DNA of 15,652 nucleotides from Thiobacillus sp. UBA2186 (GTDB lineage: Bacteria > Pseudomonadota > Gammaproteobacteria > Burkholderiales > Thiobacillaceae). The stretch's first letter is position 1; each line of letters begins with the position of its first letter. The stretch lies in the NCBI GenBank assembly GCA_002327405.1, contig DCVO01000118.1, forward strand, positions 4,821 to 20,472. Direction: 5' to 3'. The notes beneath the pieces were generated by a model. That model had not been told where the DNA came from. It saw nothing but the letters and a program-made list of their open reading frames with translations, and did not search any database. Positions 8,089 through 13,803 of this stretch are shown here, piece by piece. The translations under genes and the position numbers were made by a program.

Positions 8089-9081
8089 ATGCAATGCCTC
8101 ACCATCAACGACGCCATCGGCCAGGCCATTGCCGAGGAAATGCGCCGCGATTCGAACGTGATGATGTTTGGCGAAGGCGTCGCCACCAAGCGCGTCGATT
8201 TATTGAACGAATTCGGCGGCAGGCGCATCCGCAACACGCCGCTCGCCGAAGGCATCATCGCCGGCGCCGCCGTGGGCGCTTCCGCCATGGGCATGCGGCC
8301 GGTGATCGACCTGCTGTTCGCGCCATTCATGACGCTGGCCATGGACGAGCTCGTCAACAGCGCCGGCAAGCTGCGCTACATGTCGGGTGGGCAATTCAAG
8401 TTCCCGCTGGTGGCGATGGCCATGACCGGCACCGGCTGGACCGTGGGCGCGCAGCACAATCACAACCTCGAAGCCTGGTTCGTGCACAGCCCGGGGCTGA
8501 AAGTGGTGATGCCTTCCACCGCCGCCGACTTCAAGGGCCTGATGAAATCCGCCATCCGTGACGACAACCCTGTGCTGTTCTTCGTGGAAATGGCGATGAC
8601 CTTTGATTCCGGCGAAGTGCCCGACGGCGAACACCTCGTGCCGCTGGGCAAGGCGGCCGTGCGCCGCGCCGGCAGCGATGTGACGCTGATTTCCTATGGC
8701 AAGTCGGTGCGCGCCTGCGAAGCCGCCGCCTCCCAGCTTGCCGAGAAGGGCGTGTTCGCCGAGGTCATCGACCTGCGCTCGCTGAAGCCGCTGGACGAGG
8801 CAGCCATCCTCGCTTCTGCGAAGAAGACCGGGCGCGTGGTGGTGGTGCACGAGGCCAACCGCATGTGCGGCGTGGGCGCGGAAATCGCCGCGATTCTTGC
8901 CGAGAAAGCCTTCGTTGCGCTGAAGGCGCCGGTACTGCGCATCACCAGTCCTGACGTGCCGGCGCCTTCGAGTTACCCATTGGAACTGGCCTTCGCGCCG
9001 CAGGCCGATGCCATCGCAACCGCTGCCGCAAGCCTCTTTGAATCCGATCAGAAAGCGGTCAGGGAGATTCAATCATCCTGA
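8089..9081 (+). CDS. Thiamine-diphosphate 2-oxoacid (pyruvate/acetoin-type) dehydrogenase E1, beta subunit
   Basis: 330 residues, the normal length for E1-beta. Recognisable blocks are the N-terminal LTINDAIGQAIAEEM, then GEGVATKRVDLL, then NTPLAEGIIAGAAVGASAMGMRP with Glu54 as the expected thiamine-contacting glutamate. GAQHNHNLEAWFVHSPGLKVV (120-140) carries the conserved His123. The C-terminal transketolase-like domain is VIDLRSLKPLDEAAILAS and VVVVHEANRMCGVGAEIAAIL. It completes the alpha2beta2 E1 with the preceding gene. AAGGAGA at 8074-8080, just outside the palindrome, sets the ATG at 8089. The last 23 bp overlap the end of the opposite-strand PNPOx-GAF gene, leaving no room for a separate terminator. 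The 2-oxoacid substrate cannot be told from sequence alone. Confidence 0.93.
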   Translation: MQCLTINDAIGQAIAEEMRRDSNVMMFGEGVATKRVDLLNEFGGRRIRNTPLAEGIIAGAAVGASAMGMRPVIDLLFAPFMTLAMDELVNSAGKLRYMSGGQFKFPLVAMAMTGTGWTVGAQHNHNLEAWFVHSPGLKVVMPSTAADFKGLMKSAIRDDNPVLFFVEMAMTFDSGEVPDGEHLVPLGKAAVRRAGSDVTLISYGKSVRACEAAASQLAEKGVFAEVIDLRSLKPLDEAAILASAKKTGRVVVVHEANRMCGVGAEIAAILAEKAFVALKAPVLRITSPDVPAPSSYPLELAFAPQADAIATAAASLFESDQKAVREIQSS

Positions 9082-10375
9082 CCGGCCGTTCCACTGCCAG
9101 CCTGAAGCGGCCGCGCCCGGTTTTTTCGATGCGTAGGCAAGGACAGCGCTCGGCCAGGCGGCGCTGCAGAAGGATCAGCCGCGCCTCCAGGTTGTCGCTG
9201 ATGTCCGGCAGGCGCAGCGAAGGGTCGAGCCGCAACTCGCGGTTGGAAAATTCGCTGCGCCCCCGGGCATGGTCGGACAGGAGCTTCCACAGGATGGTGC
9301 CGGCCACGCCCTTGATCAGGTATTCGCCGTCCACGAACACGCTGTTGTCGGCCGGGTAGAGCTTGACCGCCACTTCCGCGCCGGAAGCTGGCAGTGCAGG
9401 CACGACAGGCTGCTCGTCGCCGCCCTCGCTGTTGTGCTCGAAGAGCTGCATGGCGAAGCCGATCTGCCCGGCCAGCGCCATCAACGCATCTTCGTCCTCG
9501 TAGGTGAAGCGCAGCTTCTGCTCGCTTTCCACATACAGCACGCCCAGCAGCCGGCCGCCGGCCACGATCGGCACCGCAAGCTGGCTGTGCGGTTCGGCCA
9601 GACCGGGAAAAGGGATCTCCTTCTCGCCGTCCTCGCCCAGGCTGTCGCGCAGGGCGCGGCTGTATGCATAATCGCCGGTGAGGAAAGCGATGCGGATGGG
9701 CGTCTGCTGCCCGGCAGCGACGCCGATGACGCCCGCGCCCAGCGCCACTTCCGAGCCCACGCCGGATTCCGCATAGCCCAGGCTCGCCACGGTGTAGAGG
9801 CGGGCATTGGCCCCATCGAACATCAGCACCATGGCATGGTCGATGTCGAAATGCTGCGCGAGCCCTGCCAGCAATTCATCCAGCAGCGAGGACAGGTCGG
9901 TGCATTTCGCCAGGCGTGCCGAGCACGCGCGCAGCGCCGGCATGTGGTTCGCCGGCATTGGACTGGATTCGGGCACGGCAGGCTCGGTGCAATGGATGTC
10001 GAGCACGCGGTAAATGTCGGAGCTGCGCAGCTTGAACACCTTGCTCATACCGGTCTGCGAAGCCACGCCCGCAAGCCGCGCCTTCATGTATTCGAACAGC
10101 GGGCCTTCGGTTTCGGTGCGCAGGTATTGCAGAGAAAGCTGGTACTGGACGCCGGTGGCGGGCTCGATCACCTGCGCCTGGGCATAGGGGTTGGCCAGCA
10201 CGTTCGCGCGCGTCTTGCTGAAGAACTGGAAGGACAGCGCGACATGCCCGCTGTCCACGTAGTGCACCTGCGAGAGATAGGCCACGTTGGGCGTGCCGTC
10301 CGGGGCGCTGGTGGCGATCTGCGCGGGGATCGCGCCCTCGAAGCAGCGGCGTATGGATTCGAGCGTGAGGTTCAT
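9059..10375 (-). CDS. PNPOx-like, GAF and winged-helix fusion protein (putative sensor-regulator)
   Basis: 438 residues in three parts. Residues 1-130 look like a split-barrel flavin-binding domain of the pyridoxamine-phosphate-oxidase type (IPAQIATSAPDGTPNVAYLS, then VALSFQFFSKTRANVLANPYA). Residues 148-315 are a GAF domain (LSSLLDELLAGLAQHFDIDHAM, then SQLAVPIVAGGRLLGVLYVES). A Pro/Ala linker leads to residues 334-430, where a hydrophobic strand (SVFVDGEYLI), FSNRELR, ARLILLQRRLAER and the closing hairpin RIEKTGRGRFRLAV fit an OmpR-type winged helix; this last call is pattern-based and the least certain. A cytosolic protein that senses a flavin, redox state or small ligand and binds DNA is a reasonable inference. 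It is the third gene after darP. Its ATG overlaps the stop of the preceding gene (ATGA). It ends over the convergent E1-beta gene by 23 bp. Confidence 0.8.
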   Translation of the reverse strand: MNLTLESIRRCFEGAIPAQIATSAPDGTPNVAYLSQVHYVDSGHVALSFQFFSKTRANVLANPYAQAQVIEPATGVQYQLSLQYLRTETEGPLFEYMKARLAGVASQTGMSKVFKLRSSDIYRVLDIHCTEPAVPESSPMPANHMPALRACSARLAKCTDLSSLLDELLAGLAQHFDIDHAMVLMFDGANARLYTVASLGYAESGVGSEVALGAGVIGVAAGQQTPIRIAFLTGDYAYSRALRDSLGEDGEKEIPFPGLAEPHSQLAVPIVAGGRLLGVLYVESEQKLRFTYEDEDALMALAGQIGFAMQLFEHNSEGGDEQPVVPALPASGAEVAVKLYPADNSVFVDGEYLIKGVAGTILWKLLSDHARGRSEFSNRELRLDPSLRLPDISDNLEARLILLQRRLAERCPCLRIEKTGRGRFRLAVERPVRMIESP

Positions 10376-10872
10376 GTCTGCGCGGCCAGCTTCTCGCCCG
10401 CCTTGGGGCCGGGCGTCTGGTTGAACATTTCGTCCGGCTCGAACTTCACCGCCACGCTGTCCTCGCTCCCGGCCAGTACCGTCTTCACAAACTCGGGCCG
10501 GTAGCCAAGCCGCATCAGCTCCTCGATCACCGAATCCCGATAGGCGGCAATTTCCGCCCGGTCACCAACCGACAGCGGCACGATCTCCCGCACCCGGCCC
10601 TTGAACTGCAGGGTCTCGTGGGTCGTCGGCCGGGTGACCGCCACCGCGATGGCGCCATTCTCGCGCAGGCATTGCAGCACGCGCGCCGAATGCGTGGTGC
10701 TCAGGAACACGGTGAGCGTGCGCCGGTCGGGCGATACGCGGATGCCGAGCCCGCGCGCCAGCGCAGGCCGGTTCTGCGCGTCACGCCCGGCGACGTTCAT
10801 GGAAGTGAAGCGCTGGACGAAGGCCGCGTTCGCCTCGCTCAGCAGGGGAGGATCGTCAGCCTTCGCTCTCAC
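10372..10872 (-). CDS. Pyridoxamine 5'-phosphate oxidase-like FMN-binding family protein
   Basis: 166 residues with a split-barrel PNPOx-like fold: LLSEANAAFVQRFTSMNVAGRD, then the strands RTLTVFLSTTHSARVLQCLRENGAIAVAV and ETLQFKGRVREIVPL, and the C-terminal signature FEPDEMFNQTPGPKAG of one subgroup. Such proteins bind FMN, F420 or haem. The reaction is unknown, and true vitamin B6 oxidase is unlikely because the usual PNPOx substrate residues are not recognised. The start is a GTG at 10872, preceded by GGGGGAG only three bases away, which is close but the only site available; the next Met is residue 25. It lies 17 bp after darP and overlaps the next gene as ATGA, so coupled translation with the PNPOx-GAF protein is likely. 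The two PNPOx-like proteins may work as a pair. Confidence 0.8.
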   Translation of the reverse strand: MRAKADDPPLLSEANAAFVQRFTSMNVAGRDAQNRPALARGLGIRVSPDRRTLTVFLSTTHSARVLQCLRENGAIAVAVTRPTTHETLQFKGRVREIVPLSVGDRAEIAAYRDSVIEELMRLGYRPEFVKTVLAGSEDSVAVKFEPDEMFNQTPGPKAGEKLAAQT

Positions 10873-10889
10873 TGTCTCCCCCGGTTCGT

Positions 10890-11408
10890 TCAGGCGCCTT
10901 CGACCACTTCGCGCACCAGCCGGAAGATGGCGCGGCTGGCCTTGGGCGGCTTGTTGTTCGCCGCCTCGAAGCGGGCGTTGCGGATCAGCTGCCTCAACTG
11001 GGTCGTGTCCGTCTGCGGGTATTCATTCAGGAACAGCGTGACCGCCTCGTCATTCTCGATGAGCCGGTCGCGCCAGCGCTCGATCCTGTGCAGCAGCGCC
11101 TTTTCCTCGTCCGATTCGCCGCGCCACGCTGCAAGCTGGCGGGCGATGGGTTCTTCGTCCACGCCGCGCATCAGGCGGCCGATGTACTGCAACTGGCGAC
11201 GGATCGCCTCGTGCTTGGTGAAGCGGCGGCAATCCTCGACCGCCCGGCGCAGTTCCTCCGGCAAGTCCAGCTTTTCCAGCTTGTTGGCCGGCAGCCTCAC
11301 CAGTTCCTTGCCGATGTCCTGCAAGGCGTGCATGGCTTCCTTGCGCTTGGTCTTGGAAAGCGGCTGGATGTCCTCGCCCTCTTCGGGGGCTTGCTCAATA
11401 TCGCGCAT
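10890..11408 (-). CDS. darP: Ribosome-associated protein DarP (YjgA, DUF615)
   Basis: 172 residues, close to the roughly 183 of E. coli YjgA. The family pattern is clear: PLSKTKRKEAMHALQDIGKELVRL, then LDLPEELRRAVEDCRRFTKHEAIRRQLQYIGRLMR, and the C-terminal LNEYPQTDTTQLRQLIRNAR. It is a highly charged, helical cytoplasmic protein. The family binds late 50S ribosomal precursors and promotes maturation of the large subunit. It is divergent from pmbA across 211 bp, the arrangement known from E. coli, which supports both calls. The ATG at 11408 lacks a clear Shine-Dalgarno sequence. A TAAAAT hexamer at 11444-11439 could be a -10 box, but no matching -35 was found. It heads a three-gene unit with the two PNPOx-fold proteins, which is not an expected partnership. 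Confidence 0.93.
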   Translation of the reverse strand: MRDIEQAPEEGEDIQPLSKTKRKEAMHALQDIGKELVRLPANKLEKLDLPEELRRAVEDCRRFTKHEAIRRQLQYIGRLMRGVDEEPIARQLAAWRGESDEEKALLHRIERWRDRLIENDEAVTLFLNEYPQTDTTQLRQLIRNARFEAANNKPPKASRAIFRLVREVVEGA

Positions 11409-11463
11409 GGGAGGTTAGGGACAGTAGAATAGACGCTTATTTTATGCCGTCTGTGATGCCTAG

Positions 11464-11480
11464 AGGTATTTTGGATACCT
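11464..11480. repeat. Small hairpin AGGTAT-TTTGG-ATACCT at the edge of the second palindrome
   Basis: Perfect 6-bp arms surround a 5-base loop. The right arm is the left terminus of the large palindrome, and AGGTAT recurs at its other end (11611-11616). The terminal 6-mer is thus present three times, once inverted. This may mark the element's boundary or a rearranged end. No run of T follows, so it is not a typical terminator. Confidence 0.4.
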
Positions 11481-11618
11481 TTAGAAATCGTAGCGAGCGG
11501 TCGTCAGCCGGGCCCGCCCGGAGCGCAGGAACCGGAGTGTATTCGTACATACACATGAGGATTCCGAGCACTGGACGGGCCCGGATCACGGCCGCGCAGT
11601 AGATTTATACAGGTATCC
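11473..11618. repeat. 146-bp imperfect palindrome (REP/MITE-like) ending one base before the pmbA start codon
   Basis: Termini GGATACCT and AGGTATCC pair perfectly, followed inward by TTAGAAATC against GATTTATAC, and CGGGCCCG on both arms. The centre is GTGTAT-TCGTAC-ATACAC (11537-11554), whose midpoint equals the midpoint of the whole element. On the plus strand it carries CGTAGCGAG (11489-11497), CGGAGCGCAGGAACCG (11519-11534), CGAGCA (11565-11570) and CGCAGTAG (11595-11602). Each has a counterpart in the 7929-8073 element, in opposite orientation. It fills most of the darP-pmbA gap and ends at 11618, with the pmbA ATG at 11620, so the AGG at 11611-11613 inside its terminus is the only Shine-Dalgarno-like sequence for pmbA. 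Confidence 0.85.
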
Positions 11619-11619
11619 C

Positions 11620-12972
11620 ATGAGCAACTCGCATTTTTCCTATTCTCAGGACCAGTTCAAGAAAATCGCCCAACAGGTGCTGGATTACGCCCGAATCGCC
11701 GGCGCGACTGCCGCCGACACCGAGGTGTCCGAGGGCTTCGGCCAGACCGTGACGGTGCGCAAGGGCGAAATCGAAACCGTCGAATTCAACAAGGACAAGG
11801 GCGTGGGCGTGACGGTGTACGTCGGCCAGCGCAAGGGCCACGCCAGCACGTCCGACCTGTCCGATGCCGCGCTCAAGGCCACGGTGGAGAAAGCCGCCAC
11901 CATCGCCAAGCACACCGCCGAGGACGAAGCCGCCGGCCTGCCCGAGCGCGAATGGCTGTCCACGGAACAACCTGATCTTGACCTGTTCCATCCCTGGAAT
12001 CTGACGGTGGAAGAAGCCGCCGAACTTGCCAAATCCTGCGAAGCCGCCGCCTTCAAGGTCGACCGCCGCATCGACAATTCCGAGGGCGGCAGCGTGTCGA
12101 CCCAGGCCTCGCATTTCATCTATGCCAACTCGCTGGGCTTTGCCGGGGGCTACGCCAGCACGCGCCAGGGCATTTCCGCCGCGGTGATCGCCTCCGAAGC
12201 CGGCGCCATGCAGCGCGATTATTGGTATACGACTGCGCGCGATGCCGCCGACATGAAATCGCCCGAATATGTCGGTCGCATGGCCGGCGAGCGCGCGGTG
12301 CGCAGGCTAAAGGGCCGCCGCCTCTCCACGCGCAACTGCCCGGTGATCTTCGAAGCGCCGATTGCCTCCGGCCTCATCAGCAGCTTCGTCGGCGCGGTGT
12401 CCGGCGGCAGCCTGTACCGCAAGTCCTCCTTCCTGCTCGACAGCATGGGCCAGGAAATCTTTTCGCCCATCGTCAACCTGCGCGAAGACCCCTTCCTGAA
12501 AAAAGGCCTCGGCTCCTGTCCCTTCGACAATGAAGGCGTGAAAGTCGCCGCGCGCGACGTGGTGAAGAACGGCGTGGTGCAAGGTTACTTCCTGTCGAGC
12601 TACTCTGCGCGCAAGCTGGGCATGACCACCACCGGCAACGCCGGCGGCAGCCACAACCTGATCCTGCAATGCACCGAAGCCGGGGGCCAGCTCGGCCTGC
12701 CGGCCATGCTGAAGAAAATGGGCACCGGGCTTCTGGTCACCGAACTGCTGGGGCACGGCACCAACATGGTCACCGGCGACTACTCGCGCGGCGCCGCCGG
12801 TTTCTGGGTGGAGAACGGCGAGATCCAGTATCCGGTGGAAGAAATCACCGTGGCCGGCAACCTCAAGGACATTTTCCGCGACATCCAGGCCATCGGCAGC
12901 GACGTCGAAGTGCGCGGGAGCAAGCTGACCGGCTCGATCCTGGTCGGCAACATGATGGTGGCGGGGAATTAA
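11620..12972 (+). CDS. pmbA: Metalloprotease PmbA/TldE
   Basis: 450 residues, the same length as E. coli PmbA. Conserved stretches include VTVRKGEIETVEFNKDKGVGVTVY, DLDLFHPWNLTVEEA, DRRIDNSEGGSVSTQ, ISSFVGAVSGGSLYRKSSFLLDSMG, SYSARKLGMTTTGNAGG and TGDYSRGAAGFWVENGEIQYPVEEITVAGNLKDI. PmbA pairs with TldD, which carries the zinc HExxxH motif, as is known for the family; no HExxxH is seen here, as expected. The TldD/PmbA complex is a cytoplasmic protease acting on unfolded peptides, including microcin B17 precursor and the CcdA antitoxin in E. coli. TldD is not in the window. The start at 11620 lies one base after a large palindrome. The conserved region begins some 20 residues later, so this start is plausible, but the ribosome-binding site is weak (AGG, six bases upstream). 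Confidence 0.95.
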   Translation: MSNSHFSYSQDQFKKIAQQVLDYARIAGATAADTEVSEGFGQTVTVRKGEIETVEFNKDKGVGVTVYVGQRKGHASTSDLSDAALKATVEKAATIAKHTAEDEAAGLPEREWLSTEQPDLDLFHPWNLTVEEAAELAKSCEAAAFKVDRRIDNSEGGSVSTQASHFIYANSLGFAGGYASTRQGISAAVIASEAGAMQRDYWYTTARDAADMKSPEYVGRMAGERAVRRLKGRRLSTRNCPVIFEAPIASGLISSFVGAVSGGSLYRKSSFLLDSMGQEIFSPIVNLREDPFLKKGLGSCPFDNEGVKVAARDVVKNGVVQGYFLSSYSARKLGMTTTGNAGGSHNLILQCTEAGGQLGLPAMLKKMGTGLLVTELLGHGTNMVTGDYSRGAAGFWVENGEIQYPVEEITVAGNLKDIFRDIQAIGSDVEVRGSKLTGSILVGNMMVAGN

Positions 12973-12982
12973 GGAGAAAGGC

Positions 12983-13621
12983 GTGAAGGGGGAATGGGGA
13001 AGGGGGAAGGGTCGGTTCCAGGCGTATTGGCTCGCCCTGGTCTTGGCCCTGTTCGCCCTTGCCGCCTGCGACCGGCCGCCGCAGCTGCCGCGGCTCAATA
13101 ACGGCGACGTCATCCTCGCCTTCGGCGACAGCCTCACCCACGGCACCGGCGCTACGCGCGACAGCGCCTATCCCGCGGTTTTGAGCAAGCTTACCGGGCA
13201 TACCGTCATCAACGCCGGCGTGCCGGGCGAAACCACGGCCGAGGGCCTGGCGCGGCTGCCCGACGTGCTCGAAGAAGTGCGGCCCAAGATCGTGCTGCTG
13301 TGCCTGGGCGGCAACGACATGCTGCGTCGGCACGACGGCAACAGCACCGAATCCAACTTGCGCCGGATGATTGAAACCATCCGCGCCAGCGGCGCCGGCG
13401 TGGTGCTGATCGGCGTACCTGCTCCTGCATTGTTTTCGGGACCACCCGCTTTCTACGAGAAACTCGCCGACGAATTCGACCTGCCCTACGAGGGCGAAAT
13501 CTTCGACGAAGTGCTGAAGACCCCGCGCCTCAAGGCCGATCCCATCCATGCCAACGCCGAAGGCTACAAGGTGGTGGCGGAACGTCTCGCCGATCTGCTC
13601 GAACAGGCGGGAGCAATTTAA
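12983..13621 (+). CDS. GDSL/SGNH esterase lipoprotein (arylesterase / TesA-like)
   Basis: 212 residues starting at GTG, with AAGGAGA at 12971-12977 overlapping the pmbA stop codon. All SGNH hydrolase blocks are present: FGDSLTHG with Ser50, GVPGETTAEG with Gly82, LGGNDM with Asn111, and ADPIHAN with Asp186 and His189. The enzyme should hydrolyse small esters or acyl thioesters. The N-terminus carries a lipoprotein signal (LALVLALFALAAC, lipobox Leu26-Ala-Ala-Cys29), so it is membrane-anchored; by the E. coli rule the Asp at +2 would keep it in the inner membrane. The first 16 residues (KGEWGRGKGR and following) are encoded by a G-rich tract and look like a late addition, but no other start precedes the signal sequence. 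It is probably co-transcribed with pmbA, 10 bp away. Confidence 0.9.
   Translation: MKGEWGRGKGRFQAYWLALVLALFALAACDRPPQLPRLNNGDVILAFGDSLTHGTGATRDSAYPAVLSKLTGHTVINAGVPGETTAEGLARLPDVLEEVRPKIVLLCLGGNDMLRRHDGNSTESNLRRMIETIRASGAGVVLIGVPAPALFSGPPAFYEKLADEFDLPYEGEIFDEVLKTPRLKADPIHANAEGYKVVAERLADLLEQAGAI
12988..13011 (+). repeat. G-rich tract with four G-runs just after a start codon
   Basis: Four runs of G (5, 4, 5 and 3 bases, at 12988-12992, 12996-12999, 13002-13006 and 13009-13011) are separated by AAT, AA and AA. This satisfies the usual G-quadruplex pattern on the coding strand. It begins three bases after the GTG of the esterase gene and encodes part of its charged N-terminus. Confidence 0.6.
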
Positions 13622-13650
13622 CGTGAAACAACGCGAAGCGTTTCCTTGTC

Positions 13651-13684
13651 CCCCTCTCCCACGGGGAGAGGGCGGGGGAGAGGG
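13651..13684. repeat. GC-rich palindromic repeat unit, CCCCTCTCCC type (upstream copy)
   Basis: CTCTCCC-AC-GGGGAGAG is a near-perfect dyad, followed by a second purine-rich half (GGGCGGGGGAGAGGG). It is related to, but diverged from, the units at 13762-13797 and 14268-14303. It lies 29 bp after the esterase stop codon and may act as a transcript-end hairpin, although no T-run follows. Confidence 0.7.
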
Positions 13685-13685
13685 A

Positions 13686-13741
13686 ACGGACACGGCGGCT
13701 GCTGCGTTCATGATTCGGGTTGACGCAGCCGCCATGTCCGT
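13686..13741. repeat. Long hairpin between two GC-rich repeat units
   Basis: ACGGACACGGCGGCTGCTGC (with GT following) at 13686-13707 pairs with ACGCAGCCGCCATGTCCGT at 13723-13741. The stem is about 19 bp with a three-base bulge and one mismatch, and the loop has 15 bases. No coding frame or T-run is associated with it. Together with the flanking units it fills the 182-bp gap between the esterase and DUF559 genes. Confidence 0.7.
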
Positions 13742-13761
13742 CAGGTTGAGAACAATCAGCC

Positions 13762-13797
13762 CCCTCCCCTCTCGCCGGGGAGGGCTGGAGAGGGGTA
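13762..13797. repeat. 36-bp direct repeat, left copy, flanking the DUF559 gene
   Basis: This matches 14268-14303 at 32 of 36 positions by direct reading, and is itself palindromic (CCCTCCCC and GGGGAGGG around a short centre). Its end, GGAGAGGGG at 13787-13795, sits eight bases before the DUF559 ATG and is the best Shine-Dalgarno candidate for that gene. Confidence 0.75.
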
Positions 13798-13803
13798 TAA
13801 AGA

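Noticed and set aside
9269..10504. 411-codon plus-strand frame opposite the PNPOx-GAF gene
   Set aside because: The minus-strand product has recognisable domains and ATGA coupling; this frame has neither and a His/Gln/Arg-rich composition.
11439..11444. TAAAAT as a -10 box for darP
   Set aside because: No acceptable -35 hexamer lies 16-18 bp upstream, so a promoter is not called.
13686..13741. Long hairpin as an intrinsic terminator for the esterase operon
   Set aside because: No run of T follows either side of the stem, so Rho-independent termination is not supported.
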